A stretch of 64,000 nucleotides of DNA, from contig CAXXTS010000001.1 in assembly GCA_963676345.2 (NCBI GenBank), forward strand, positions 372,001 to 436,000. Reading direction: 5' to 3'. Both the position numbers and the translations under genes were made by a program. The stretch comes from G963665925 sp963676345. GTDB lineage: Bacteria > Bacillota > Clostridia > Peptostreptococcales > Acidaminobacteraceae. The notes under the pieces were generated by a model. It made no database searches, was not told the origin of the DNA, and saw only the letters and a list, made by a program, of their open reading frames with translations. Below, one piece after another: positions 8,877-18,089 of the stretch. Each line of letters opens with the position of its first letter. Position 1 is the stretch's first letter.

Positions 8877-10912
8877 TAAACAGTCACCATCCCCGCAGAT
8901 TGTACTTCAACATCCGGCTCAATTTCATTATATGATAAAACAATCAAGTCCGGTATTTGTGTTTCTGTTAACTTTTTAAAGTAGAAGCGCACTATTGGAG
9001 CTGTCAGTACAATTGGCTGTTCCCCAATTGAGAGGAGCTTTTGCACCTCTACAGCCAAATTGTTAAGCAAATTCTGAGTCGTCATTGGGTCCAGTGATAG
9101 ATAAGTGCCCAAATCAGATTGCTGTATAGACTCCATAAGTGTATTCTCTAAGTTTTGGTTCAAAGTAACCACTTTTGCTTGTTTTGATGGAAGGTATTGT
9201 CCGGTAATTTGTCTACTCAGCGCTTGTCTCACATACTCAGTAAGAATATTAACATCTTTGGTTGAGCGCGCGTGATCTGCGAGTGCCTCTAAAATAGAAT
9301 TTAAATCTCTTATAGATACACCTTCCTTGAGTAAATTCGAAAGCACCTTCTGAACGTCTCCAATTGCCATGAGTGATGGTATCAACTCATCCACCAATGT
9401 CGCATTGTTTTCTTTAACATTGTCAATTAGAGATTTAACTTCTTGTCTTCCTAGCAGTTCAAAAGCATGTCGCTTAACAATTTCAGTTAAGTGGGTTGAA
9501 ATAATTGATGACGGGTCAACTACTGTAAAGCCTAGTACTTCGGCCTTTTCTCTTTCATCTGCAGAAATCCACTTTGCAGGCAGTCCAAATGCCGGTTCAA
9601 CGGTTTCAACACCCACGACATCCCCTTCAGCATTTCCGGGGTCCATTGCTAAATAGTGATCAAACATAATTTCGCCATAAGCGACTTCATTTCCTTTAAT
9701 TTTTATGGAATAAGCGTTGGGCTCAAGCTGTATGTTGTCCCTTAGTCGAATCATTGGAACCACAATCCCGAGCTCAAGTGCAATTTGTCTTCTAATCATA
9801 ACGAGACGATCAAACAAATCGCCCCCTTGATTCGGATCGGCAAGCGGAATGATGCCATAGCCAAATTCAAGTTCTATCGGGTCCACTTGGAGCAGCGGAA
9901 TAATATTTTCAGGTTTTCTAATATCTTCAATTTCAGGTGCTTCTTCAGCTTCTTGAGCCTCTTCCTGTGTTATTGCCCTTTTAACCTCACGTGTTAGTGT
10001 GAAACCCAAATACGCAAGAAAGAGTGCAAGTGATATTAGAGGGAACCCAGGCAGAGGGGTAAAGAGTCCCAGGGCTGATAATACACCTGAAACAATATAT
10101 AAAATCCGCGGCTCTCTGAAAAGTTGGGAAAAGACGTCCTGACTCAGGTTTGAATCTGACGCGGCACGCGTTACAACTATACCTGTAGCAACTGAAATCA
10201 TCAGTGCAGGTATCTGACCAACAAGGCCGTCTCCTACTGTCAACAGCGTATACTTTTCAAGAGCTTCTGGAATGGTCAAGTTAAATCTGAACGCACCAAT
10301 TGCAAAACCTGCAACGATATTGATAATGGTTATAATGATGCCGGCAATGGCATCCCCCTTAACGAACTTACTGGCACCATCCATGGCACCATAAAAATCT
10401 GCTTCCTTTTGAATGTTCTCTCTACGTGTTCTCGCCTGAGCTTCAGAGATAAGGCCGGAGTTAAGATCGGCATCAATTGCCATCTGTTTACCAGGCATGG
10501 CATCGAGTGTAAATCGTGCTGCAACCTCAGAAACACGCTCAGCGCCTCTTGTAATTACAAGGAACTGAATAATGATAATGATGATGAATATTACAAAACC
10601 GACAATTGCGTCGCCACCAATAACAAACTCTCCAAATGCATCAATTACATTTCCCGCTTGACCCTCTGAAAGGATCTTACGTGTTGTTGAAATGTTGAGT
10701 GAAAGTCTGAAAAGCGTCGTGATGAGGAGCATTGATGGGAATACTGCAAACTCTAGTGGCTCTTTGATAAACATTGAAATCAACATAATCATCATCGCCA
10801 GTGCAATATTCATACTGAGGAACAAGTCTAGGAATCCTAGAGGAACAGGTATTATCATCAGCATTATTATGCCAATCATTAATATGACAATACCGATATC
10901 ATTTACTTTCAT
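8876..10912 (-). CDS. flhA: Flagellar type III export gate protein FlhA
   Basis: A 678-residue export-gate subunit. About eight hydrophobic segments fill residues 1-330, including the conserved FHIPEP-region equivalent ISTTRKILSEGQAGNVIDAFGEFV and the loop DAMPGKQMAIDADLNSG. The cytoplasmic ring-forming domain follows (about 350-678). It couples the proton-motive force to export and docks chaperone-substrate complexes. ATG 10912 has GAGGAGG upstream. It is followed by flhF with overlapping stop and start. Confidence 0.97.
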   Translation of the reverse strand: MKVNDIGIVILMIGIIMLMIIPVPLGFLDLFLSMNIALAMMIMLISMFIKEPLEFAVFPSMLLITTLFRLSLNISTTRKILSEGQAGNVIDAFGEFVIGGDAIVGFVIFIIIIIIQFLVITRGAERVSEVAARFTLDAMPGKQMAIDADLNSGLISEAQARTRRENIQKEADFYGAMDGASKFVKGDAIAGIIITIINIVAGFAIGAFRFNLTIPEALEKYTLLTVGDGLVGQIPALMISVATGIVVTRAASDSNLSQDVFSQLFREPRILYIVSGVLSALGLFTPLPGFPLISLALFLAYLGFTLTREVKRAITQEEAQEAEEAPEIEDIRKPENIIPLLQVDPIELEFGYGIIPLADPNQGGDLFDRLVMIRRQIALELGIVVPMIRLRDNIQLEPNAYSIKIKGNEVAYGEIMFDHYLAMDPGNAEGDVVGVETVEPAFGLPAKWISADEREKAEVLGFTVVDPSSIISTHLTEIVKRHAFELLGRQEVKSLIDNVKENNATLVDELIPSLMAIGDVQKVLSNLLKEGVSIRDLNSILEALADHARSTKDVNILTEYVRQALSRQITGQYLPSKQAKVVTLNQNLENTLMESIQQSDLGTYLSLDPMTTQNLLNNLAVEVQKLLSIGEQPIVLTAPIVRFYFKKLTETQIPDLIVLSYNEIEPDVEVQSAGMVTV

Positions 10913-10922
10913 GATAGCCTCC

Positions 10923-12053
10923 TCAACTGCTTTTCTTTAATTTATATACATATGCCAGCACTTCTGCAACTGCATGATATAGGTCAGCTGGTATAAATTC
11001 ACCCAGTTCTACCTCTGCATACAGCGCACGTGCAAGTGGCTTGTTTTCTACAATGGGCACATCATTTTCTTCTGCGATTTTTTTTATATTTTTAGCAATT
11101 AAGTTTTTGCCTTTTGCAACAACCTTTGGTGCATCCGCTTTATCAGGATCATACTTGACAGCAACAGCATAGTGGGTCGGATTTGTAATAATGACATCCG
11201 CTTGGGGAACTTCTTGCATCATTCTCCCCATCGATATTTCACGCTGTTTTTGCTTAATTTTACCTTTTAGCTGCGGATCGCCTTCAGTCATTTTATACTC
11301 ATCTTTTATTTCCTGCTTGGACATCATCATGTCCTTTTCATTTTGCCAGCGCTTGTATGCATAGTCGAGAACTGCCAGTAAAAGCAGTACCAAAACCGCT
11401 CTAAGCATTAAGTTAAATACAATATCCCACATAAGTCCAACGATTTGAGTAATGCTCAAGTTAAAAACCATCAGAAGTTCATTTTGACGTGCAACGATAT
11501 AAGATCCTGTTATGTATAAAAGCAGGGTTGCTTTTAAAACGGATTTCACAAGCTCTACAAGTGATCTTATGGAAAAAAGCCTTTTAAATCCATTAATCGG
11601 ATTGATTTTATCTAGCTTTGGCTGAATGGGTTTAAGTGTAAAGAGGACACCCACCTGTAAATATGCCATGGTAACACCAGCAACGAGTGCAACTAGCATT
11701 AATGGCAAGGATGTTAGGAGTATCGTTTCAAACGTATAGCCCATAACCTTGAGCATACGGGACGTTTCAGCAATTTCGTCCGGTTGCTCCATCGCATTCA
11801 TTATGACACCTACAAAGCCAAAAATGCGCTCTATAATAGGTGCTTTAAATACATCAATGCCGAAGAAAACAGCCATTAGTGAAACCGCGCCACCAAAGTC
11901 CTTGCTTTGAACAACCTGCCCCTTTTGTCTGGCGTCACGCCTTTTTTTAGACGTCGCCTGCTCCGTTTTCTCCCCACCAAACAATTGGAGATCAACAGGC
12001 AGGAGTGTCAGCGTATGTAAACCATGAACTTGGCCAGTTCTTCCCATATCCAT
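10923..12053 (-). CDS. flhB: Flagellar export switch protein FlhB
   Basis: Membrane protein with four hydrophobic segments in the first ~240 residues and the autocleaved cytoplasmic domain carrying NPTH in VIITNPTHYAVAVKYDP. It switches export from rod/hook to filament substrates together with FliK. The conserved start of the mature homology is LPVDLQLFGGEKTEQATSKKRR. The ATG at 12053 would make the gene overlap fliR by 46 bases and add about 17 non-homologous residues. CTG or TTG codons just after the fliR stop are alternatives, but none has a clear ribosome binding site. The N-terminus is therefore uncertain. Confidence 0.93.
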   Translation of the reverse strand: MDMGRTGQVHGLHTLTLLPVDLQLFGGEKTEQATSKKRRDARQKGQVVQSKDFGGAVSLMAVFFGIDVFKAPIIERIFGFVGVIMNAMEQPDEIAETSRMLKVMGYTFETILLTSLPLMLVALVAGVTMAYLQVGVLFTLKPIQPKLDKINPINGFKRLFSIRSLVELVKSVLKATLLLYITGSYIVARQNELLMVFNLSITQIVGLMWDIVFNLMLRAVLVLLLLAVLDYAYKRWQNEKDMMMSKQEIKDEYKMTEGDPQLKGKIKQKQREISMGRMMQEVPQADVIITNPTHYAVAVKYDPDKADAPKVVAKGKNLIAKNIKKIAEENDVPIVENKPLARALYAEVELGEFIPADLYHAVAEVLAYVYKLKKSS

Positions 12054-12775
12054 TGATACACCTCAATCAAAGCCTGCGAGTACGTCGGAATCAATACAAC
12101 AAACAGTACAAATCCAATTGCAATTTTAAAGGGCATACCCAGCATAAATACATTCATGCCTGGCATTGCTTTTGCGAGGAGTCCAAGCAATATATTCCCT
12201 ATAAATATTGTAATGATAAACGGCGATGCCAGTTTAAAGCCAAATATAAATGAGCTTTGCAGTACATCGACAAGTTGTGTGGTCGCAAATATATTAAATA
12301 CACCCCGTCCTAGCGGTGCAAATTCAAACGTTTCGACCAAAACTCTTATCAAATGATGATGACCATCAATAACAAAAAACAGCATCATGGACATCATGTA
12401 AAACAAGTTTGCAGATACGGGTAGCTGCTCCGTTCCAAGCGGATTGATTACACTCACCATAGCAAACCCGATATTTCTATCAATAATTGTCCCTGCAACA
12501 TATATGCAAGAAAGAGCAATTACTACGACCATTCCAAACAAAAGCCCAATAATGAACTCCATAATGACTAGGTAGGCCAGCTCCAGTAGTGATTCAACGT
12601 TTTGAATATACTGCAGGTCCATAAGCGGTAAAAGTATATAGCTTGTAAAAAATACAAGGCCTACTTTCACCTGAGCCGGTACGTTTCTACTTCCGAAAAT
12701 AGGCATGATTACAAAGAGTCCAGAAAGACGCGATATGATCAGAAGAAGGGCTACAAAAAGTGATGTTAATGCCAT
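12008..12775 (-). CDS. fliR: Flagellar export gate protein FliR
   Basis: A 255-residue polytopic membrane protein with about six hydrophobic segments. The conserved RNVPAQVKVGLVFF stretch near residue 30 is typical of FliR. It forms the core of the export gate with FliP and FliQ. ATG 12775 has AAGGAGG upstream. Its 3' end (12008) lies inside the longest flhB reading frame. In several Clostridium species fliR and flhB are fused into one gene; here they remain separate but overlap or abut. Confidence 0.95.
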   Translation of the reverse strand: MALTSLFVALLLIISRLSGLFVIMPIFGSRNVPAQVKVGLVFFTSYILLPLMDLQYIQNVESLLELAYLVIMEFIIGLLFGMVVVIALSCIYVAGTIIDRNIGFAMVSVINPLGTEQLPVSANLFYMMSMMLFFVIDGHHHLIRVLVETFEFAPLGRGVFNIFATTQLVDVLQSSFIFGFKLASPFIITIFIGNILLGLLAKAMPGMNVFMLGMPFKIAIGFVLFVVLIPTYSQALIEVYQWIWEELAKFMVYIR

Positions 12776-12786
12776 AGCCGCCTCCT

Positions 12787-13056
12787 TTAAAGAACAATTT
12801 GATCAATATAGCCAAACACAGTCATGGTCATTCCTGTAAGTGTCTGAATCAGCCAAGGTCCAGCAGCCATTAAAACAAGAAAGACAACAAGAATTTTAGG
12901 CACAAAAGCCAAAGTTTGTTCTTGAATTTGGGTTGTAGCTTGAAATATTGCAATTATAAGTCCAACCAGCAAGGCAGAAAGCAGCATTGGCGCTGCACAC
13001 ATCATGATGGTTCTAAGCGCTAGTGAAAATATATCAACAACCATGCCTTGATCCAT
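12787..13056 (-). CDS. fliQ: Flagellar export gate protein FliQ
   Basis: An 89-residue protein with two transmembrane helices. The family pattern LLVGLIIAIFQATTQIQEQTL is in the first helix-loop region and KILVVFLVLMAAGPWL in the second. It is a stoichiometric component of the FliPQR export channel. ATG 13056 lies downstream of AGGGGGAG, 12 bases after the fliP stop. The order fliO-fliP-fliQ-fliR is standard. Confidence 0.96.
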   Translation of the reverse strand: MDQGMVVDIFSLALRTIMMCAAPMLLSALLVGLIIAIFQATTQIQEQTLAFVPKILVVFLVLMAAGPWLIQTLTGMTMTVFGYIDQIVL

Positions 13057-13068
13057 AATCCGCTCCCC

Positions 13069-13881
13069 CTATCTAATGGATAATATAATTTTTTCAACAA
13101 TAACATTCCATCCATCAACCATGATAAATAAAAGCAGCTTGAATGGCATGGATATCATAACCGGCGGAAGCATCATCATTCCAAGTGCCATAAGTGTACT
13201 GGCAACAATCATGTCTATGACTATGAATGGAATGAATATTAAAAAGCCGACTTCAAACCCTGTTTTAATCTCGCTGATTATAAAGGCTGGGATCAGTGCA
13301 CTTGTCGGAATATCTTCATACTCTGATATTTCTTCAACACCCGCCAAATCAACAAAGAGCTTTAAATCCTTTGTTCTAACCTGTCTAAGCATAAACTCTC
13401 TAAGTGGTTCTGCCGCTTCTTCAAGAGCTGTCTCTTGACTAATTTCTCCTGCGACCAGCGGATCGTATGCGTTCTCTTTTACATCTGCAATCACAGGTGA
13501 CATGATAAAAAATGTCAAAAAGAGCGCAAGTCCGATCAAAACTTGATTCGGCGGCGACGTTTGTGTCGCCAGCGCTCGTCTTATAAATGAGAAAATAATA
13601 ATAATTCTTGTAAAGCAAGTCATCATTAATAGTATAGATGGTGCAATTGTCAAAATGGTGAAAAATAAGAGTATTTGTACTGTTGTAGCAGCTTCCTCTC
13701 CAGTATCAGCCTGACCAAAATCCACACCCACTGAAGGAATGGAAAAATCATCAGCATAGTTAGGCACTGCTGAGGCTGAAAACAAAAGGAAAACAAAAAC
13801 GACAATCAAGGCACAGGCCTTAAACCTGTTGCCTTTAAAATTAATACGTCGTATGAAGCCCCTATTTATCATCCGATTCAT
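13069..13881 (-). CDS. fliP: Flagellar export gate protein FliP
   Basis: A 270-residue membrane protein. An N-terminal signal-like segment (residues about 23-42, basic then hydrophobic, followed by ADDFSIPSV) precedes the conserved core SILLMMTCFTRIIIIFSFIRRA and the C-terminal ALGMMMLPPVMISMPFKLLLF. It forms the pentameric core of the export gate. The start overlaps the 3' end of fliO. ATG 13881 sits directly on an ACAGG, while the in-frame ATG three codons later has AGGA at a better distance, so the true start may be 13872. Confidence 0.95.
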   Translation of the reverse strand: MNRMINRGFIRRINFKGNRFKACALIVVFVFLLFSASAVPNYADDFSIPSVGVDFGQADTGEEAATTVQILLFFTILTIAPSILLMMTCFTRIIIIFSFIRRALATQTSPPNQVLIGLALFLTFFIMSPVIADVKENAYDPLVAGEISQETALEEAAEPLREFMLRQVRTKDLKLFVDLAGVEEISEYEDIPTSALIPAFIISEIKTGFEVGFLIFIPFIVIDMIVASTLMALGMMMLPPVMISMPFKLLLFIMVDGWNVIVEKIILSIR

Positions 13882-14269
13882 CCTGTTCTATATCTCTTTT
13901 CGCCACCCATTTTGAAAGAATTGATTTGAAAGCTACAGGCTCTTGCTGAGGCTTCAAATTTAAATCCTCTCTTTTGTCTAGTAAAGTGGCTCCGTGTTTA
14001 TCCGTATAAATTATGTAATAAATACCTTGAAGTTCCATAATGAGAATTGAACTGTCAAATCCCATGGGAACCTTTTCCACAATACGCATGTTTTTACTGA
14101 AAAGATTCTTATCACCCGTTCGCGAAACACGCCGTACAATAAAATACATTAAAAATAAGACCAGAAAGAAAAGGATGAAGTTGACAATAGAGCCAATCGT
14201 CATTCCGTCAATAATGCTATCTGGTCCAGATTTAATGAATGTATAAAGTGGAAAGGAAACATGCTTCAT
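13862..14269 (-). CDS. fliO: Flagellar biosynthesis protein FliO (FliZ of Firmicutes)
   Basis: A 135-residue protein with one transmembrane helix (about residues 24-45, IGSIVNFILFFLVLFLMYFIV). The cytoplasmic domain has the FliO pattern KNLFSKNMRIVEKVPMGFDSS. It aids assembly of the FliP ring. Sequence conservation in this family is low, so the assignment also rests on its position between cheY and fliP, where FliO/FliZ is always found. Its 3' end overlaps fliP by 20 bases. Confidence 0.85.
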   Translation of the reverse strand: MKHVSFPLYTFIKSGPDSIIDGMTIGSIVNFILFFLVLFLMYFIVRRVSRTGDKNLFSKNMRIVEKVPMGFDSSILIMELQGIYYIIYTDKHGATLLDKREDLNLKPQQEPVAFKSILSKWVAKRDIEQDESDDK

Positions 14270-14292
14270 CTTGCATCGTCCCCTTCCACAGT

Positions 14293-14655
14293 TTATCCGA
14301 GTACTTTTTTAACGGCTTCAATAACACGATCTGCCTGGAAAGGCTTCACGATAAAGTCTCTTGCGCCCGCCTGAATAGATTCAATAACCATTGCCTGCTG
14401 ACCCATTGCAGAACACATTACAATCTTAGCGTTAGGATCAATCTTTTTAATCTCTTTTACGGCTTGAATACCATCAACCTCTGGCATTGTAATATCCATA
14501 ATTACAAGGTCAGGATTGAGTTCTTTGTATTTTTCAATCGCCTTTTGACCATTCTCAGCTTCACCAAGAACAGTATACCCATTTTTAGTTAAAACATCTT
14601 TAACCATCATACGCATAAATGCAGCATCATCAACTACTAATATTCCTTGAGACAT
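14293..14655 (-). CDS. cheY: Chemotaxis response regulator CheY
   Basis: A 120-residue stand-alone receiver. The acidic pair is in VVDDAAFMR, phospho-acceptor Asp54 in LVIMDITMPEVDG, the conserved Ser/Thr in MCSAMGQQ and the Lys in FIVKPFQ. When phosphorylated by CheA it binds FliM/FliY and changes motor rotation. CheC and FliY, both encoded here, are the predicted phosphatases. ATG 14655 has AAGGAGG upstream. Its place between fliY and fliO matches B. subtilis. Confidence 0.96.
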   Translation of the reverse strand: MSQGILVVDDAAFMRMMVKDVLTKNGYTVLGEAENGQKAIEKYKELNPDLVIMDITMPEVDGIQAVKEIKKIDPNAKIVMCSAMGQQAMVIESIQAGARDFIVKPFQADRVIEAVKKVLG

Positions 14656-14676
14656 AGAAAATCCTCCTTAAAAGTG

Positions 14677-15870
14677 CTAAGCATTATTGATTCTTTTTTC
14701 AGGTACTATAATATCCGTTATACGAACACCATAGTTTTCATCAACAACGACAACTTCCCCTTTTGCAATTTTTCTGCCGTTTGCCAAAATGTCCAAAGAC
14801 TCACCCACAAGTCTATCTAGTTCTATCACAGTTCCAATCCCAAATTCAAGTATTTCGCTGATTTTCTTTGAAGTGCGACCAAGTTCAACTGTGATTTCAA
14901 GCGGTACATCTTTAATCAGAGCAATGTCTGAAGCATACATCTGACCAGCTGCATTTCCGTCAAAGCTTTCATATTGAAATGGCTGTGCATTAACTGGATT
15001 TACATGCTGTCGTGGCGGTGCCTGTTGCGGCATGCCTTGTGGCGGCGCTGCATAAGCCGGCTGTTGTTGCGGCGGCGCCTGCCCTTGTGGTGCCTGCGGC
15101 GGTGGTGCAGCCGCTTGAGGTGGCTGTTGCGGCATGCTCGGCGCTGGTGGTGCTTGTGGCGCTGGCATTTCCGGTTCTGCCATCTCTTGTGGTGTACTGG
15201 ACTCGAGCAAGCTGGTTACAAGCTGTTTCGCAACGTCAACTGGTAGAATTTGCATGATCTCACTGTCAATCAAATCACCAACAGTCATCTTGAATGCAAT
15301 TTTCACCAGGGGTTCACTTTCATCGATTCCAAAACTTGAGATATCAACATTAGATATTGATTCATATATAGCTTCCGGTGGAGAAATATCCACTTTGGTT
15401 GCTAACATTTCTGATAAAGAAGTCGATGCTGAACCAATCATTTGGTTCATTGCTTCACTAATCGCTGATAAATGAAGATCAGTAAGTTCTTCTGGTACAT
15501 TTGTACCATCCCCACCCATCATTAAATCAGTAATTATTTTTACATCGGATTCTTTTAGAATAAGAAGGTTTAAACCCTCTATACCTATTTTATACTTAAT
15601 TTGAATCATGACAAGAGGATCTTCAAAATCATTTTTGAGAAGACCCATATTTGTCTCTGAAACACGCGGCGTTGTAATCGTCACTTTTTGTCCCAGCAAT
15701 GTGAAAAGCGTTGTTGCTGCAGTACCCATGCTTATATTGCCAACTTCACCTAATGCGTCTTTTTCATCATCAGTTAGATGTGACACCATAGCGTCGCCAG
15801 CAGGGGAATCATCTGAATCTCCGCCTGTAAGTAGAGCATCTATTTCTTCTTGAGAAAGCATATCAGCCAT
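14677..15870 (-). CDS. fliY: Flagellar switch protein and CheY-P phosphatase FliY (FliN)
   Basis: A 397-residue protein in three parts. At the N-terminus MLSQEEIDALLTGG resembles the CheY-binding peptide of FliM. A CheC-like phosphatase core (about 30-220) carries the active-site motif DEKDALGEVGNISMGTAATT. A proline/glutamine/alanine-rich linker (about 225-300) is followed by a FliN-type SpoA domain (DVPLEITVELGRTSKKISEI, then LDRLVGESLDILANGR). It forms the C-ring with FliM and FliG and removes phosphate from CheY-P. Start overlaps the fliM stop codon; GGAAGGAG precedes it. Confidence 0.95.
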   Translation of the reverse strand: MADMLSQEEIDALLTGGDSDDSPAGDAMVSHLTDDEKDALGEVGNISMGTAATTLFTLLGQKVTITTPRVSETNMGLLKNDFEDPLVMIQIKYKIGIEGLNLLILKESDVKIITDLMMGGDGTNVPEELTDLHLSAISEAMNQMIGSASTSLSEMLATKVDISPPEAIYESISNVDISSFGIDESEPLVKIAFKMTVGDLIDSEIMQILPVDVAKQLVTSLLESSTPQEMAEPEMPAPQAPPAPSMPQQPPQAAAPPPQAPQGQAPPQQQPAYAAPPQGMPQQAPPRQHVNPVNAQPFQYESFDGNAAGQMYASDIALIKDVPLEITVELGRTSKKISEILEFGIGTVIELDRLVGESLDILANGRKIAKGEVVVVDENYGVRITDIIVPEKRINNA

Positions 15871-16864
15871 TTACTTCATCTCCTTCCATTAGAGATTTTG
15901 TGATTTTAACAGCAACCTTATTTTTCTTTGATCCCGGTCTGCCGTAATACTGAAGTTCTTCTTCGACATATATTTCAAAATCTTGCTCTGTTTTTTTATC
16001 TAATAATATTATATCCCCAGTTTGGAGACTTAAAAACTCTCCAACTGAAATTTCTGTATGTCCAACCAGTGTTCTAAGTGATACTACACTTGTACCCACA
16101 TTATAGTTCAGTGCATCCCTTTCTTCATCTGTCGAATCTTTTCTTTGGCTTTTTGAAAACCACAGCTTAGAACTCAAATTCGGAAGAATTGGCTCAATGA
16201 CAAAGTGAGGAATACAAATGTTGATCATCCCTTCAACTTCTCCAACCTTAATGCTGAATGTAACAAGTGCAATCGATTCAGCTGGGGAAACGATCTGGGC
16301 AAACTGCGAGTTCGTCTCAATGGCTTCAAGCTTAGGTCGCATCTCAATAATGTTGCCCCACGGCTCTCTTAGCAGGTTAATAAACTTAATTAGAACCGTT
16401 TTGAGCAGCGTCATTTCAATTTCAGTCAAGGCCCTGTGTTCTTTATGCACCCCTGCACCGGCTCCACCAAGTACACGTTCAATCATTGCAAATGCAATAT
16501 CTGTAGAAAGGTCAATAATAATTTGACCTTCCAGTGGTGCAAAATCAACAATTCCCAGAATGGCTGGATTTGAAATGGAGTTGCTAAATTCATTATAAAT
16601 CAAACTTTGCACTGAAAGCACTTCAAGCTCAATGTACGTTCTCAAATACCCTGAGAGAAAGTTGTTTAGGAGTCTTGAAAAATTCTCATGGATAATTTCC
16701 AGTGTTCTTAACTGGTCCTTGGCAAACTTATCAGGACGAGAGAAGTCGTACTTACGCACTTTTTTCTCATGCGTGACTTCTTCAATTTCCTTCACATTCA
16801 CTTCACCAGTACTTAAGGCGGACAAAAGTTCGTCTATTTCATTTTGTGACAAAACATCTGACAT
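15863..16864 (-). CDS. fliM: Flagellar motor switch protein FliM
   Basis: A 333-residue switch protein. The N-terminal LSQNEIDELLSAL is the CheY-P binding peptide, the middle domain (about 50-230) has the CheC-like fold without catalytic residues, and the C-terminal SpoA domain includes VGHTEISVGEFLSLQTGDII. It transmits CheY-P binding to the C-ring. ATG 16864 has a strong AGGAGGTGAGG upstream. The 3' end overlaps fliY by 8 bases. Confidence 0.96.
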   Translation of the reverse strand: MSDVLSQNEIDELLSALSTGEVNVKEIEEVTHEKKVRKYDFSRPDKFAKDQLRTLEIIHENFSRLLNNFLSGYLRTYIELEVLSVQSLIYNEFSNSISNPAILGIVDFAPLEGQIIIDLSTDIAFAMIERVLGGAGAGVHKEHRALTEIEMTLLKTVLIKFINLLREPWGNIIEMRPKLEAIETNSQFAQIVSPAESIALVTFSIKVGEVEGMINICIPHFVIEPILPNLSSKLWFSKSQRKDSTDEERDALNYNVGTSVVSLRTLVGHTEISVGEFLSLQTGDIILLDKKTEQDFEIYVEEELQYYGRPGSKKNKVAVKITKSLMEGDEVNG

Positions 16865-16905
16865 TTACCTCACCTCCTTTTTCATACGTATTCTTCGAGT
16901 CCATA

Positions 16906-17319
16906 TTACCCTTGAATAATGAATTGGAGAAAATACACATTTGTTATTGTCTCTGCATCAGATTCCAGCGTTTCGATAATCATTTCTTTGATTTCTTCAC
17001 GCGTTCTTTCCTGAAAACTTGGACTTTGTGTTTGATCATACGTCTTACGACGGAAAATTTCATAAATATTGTTTGTGATCTTTGTCTTGTTTTGAGTAAG
17101 TGCATCTAGAAGTGTTTCATCAGTGTATTCAATCACAACGTTAAATTTCAATATTTTACTTTCATCAGCAATGTTTGTATAAAGTTCACCAAGTTCATAC
17201 TCTATATATACTACCGGTTCTGGTTCATCTGACTTATTCATAACCATAAAGAACGCTCCAGCACCAATGACTGCAAGAAGTACAACGGCTGCTATAATCA
17301 TGATCAATTTCTTGTTCAT
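16906..17319 (-). CDS. fliL: Flagellar basal body-associated protein FliL
   Basis: A 137-residue protein with one N-terminal transmembrane helix (about residues 5-27) and a C-terminal extracytoplasmic stomatin-like domain (EYELGELYTNIADES, EIFRRKTYDQ). FliL surrounds stator units and supports torque. The ATG overlaps the motB stop (ATGA at 17319-17316), which fits its role at the stator. Confidence 0.9.
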   Translation of the reverse strand: MNKKLIMIIAAVVLLAVIGAGAFFMVMNKSDEPEPVVYIEYELGELYTNIADESKILKFNVVIEYTDETLLDALTQNKTKITNNIYEIFRRKTYDQTQSPSFQERTREEIKEMIIETLESDAETITNVYFLQFIIQG

Positions 17320-18089
17320 TGTGTACTCTCCTCCGTACTGTTTTCTGATTCAGGTCCAATCATTTCAAAGAAACGACTTAATATTACAATGTCAACACGT
17401 CTATTTTTAGCACGTCCTTCTGCTGTCGCATTATCGGCTATGGGATAATACTCACCATATCCTGATGCGGACAATCTTTTTGGTGCTATTAAAGCTTCAT
17501 TGATAAAGAATTTAATTACATTTGTAGAACGGGTTGTGGATAATTCCCAGTTAGATGGAAACCTTGCAGTGCTGATTGGAACATTGTCTGTATGCCCCTC
17601 AACACGGATTGAACGGTCTGCAAACTCTTCATTTTTTAGAAGCTGTCCAATAAAACTCAGTATTTCAACCGAGCTTGCTTTTAAGTTTGCACTCCCAGAA
17701 TCAAATAGAGCATTGTCTTTAAATCGGATAATTAAGCCTCTTGTATCAAATTCAACTGATATTTCAGCTTCCAGCTCTTTTAACTCTATGTAATCTTCTA
17801 TTGTTTCTTTAAGCACCTCTAGGTTATCCTGCACCTGCTGTACACTCGTTGAGCTAGATTCAGGTAGCGCTTCAAATATAAGGTCATTCTGATTGACCGT
17901 CACCCCGCCAGAGAGTATTCCGGCAGAGCCTTGGAAAGACTGCATAACCTGTTCAAACTTCTGAGCATCGATATTTGAGAAGGCAAACAGCATAACGAAG
18001 AAGGCCATAAGAAGTGTTACCATGTCTCCGTATGTTGTCATCCATTCAGGTGCACCAGCTTTACATTCTGGACACTTCTTTTCAGCCAT
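17316..18089 (-). CDS. motB: Stator subunit MotB (OmpA-like peptidoglycan-binding)
   Basis: A 257-residue stator protein. The single transmembrane segment (about 22-42) begins with the ion-binding Asp22 in MTTYGDMVTLLMAFF, followed by a plug-like region and an OmpA-like domain with VEGHTDNVPIS and NRRVDIVI. It anchors MotA to peptidoglycan. The N-terminus has an unusual CPEC motif (Cys6, Cys9). The transmembrane sequence looks closer to PomB/MotS-type subunits, so sodium coupling is possible but unproven. It directly follows motA. Confidence 0.94.
   Translation of the reverse strand: MAEKKCPECKAGAPEWMTTYGDMVTLLMAFFVMLFAFSNIDAQKFEQVMQSFQGSAGILSGGVTVNQNDLIFEALPESSSTSVQQVQDNLEVLKETIEDYIELKELEAEISVEFDTRGLIIRFKDNALFDSGSANLKASSVEILSFIGQLLKNEEFADRSIRVEGHTDNVPISTARFPSNWELSTTRSTNVIKFFINEALIAPKRLSASGYGEYYPIADNATAEGRAKNRRVDIVILSRFFEMIGPESENSTEESTQ

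Noticed and set aside
17430..17450. Sigma-28 -10-like GCCGATAA on the minus strand inside motB
   Set aside because: It lies within conserved OmpA-domain coding sequence, and no partner -35 was found at the right distance.
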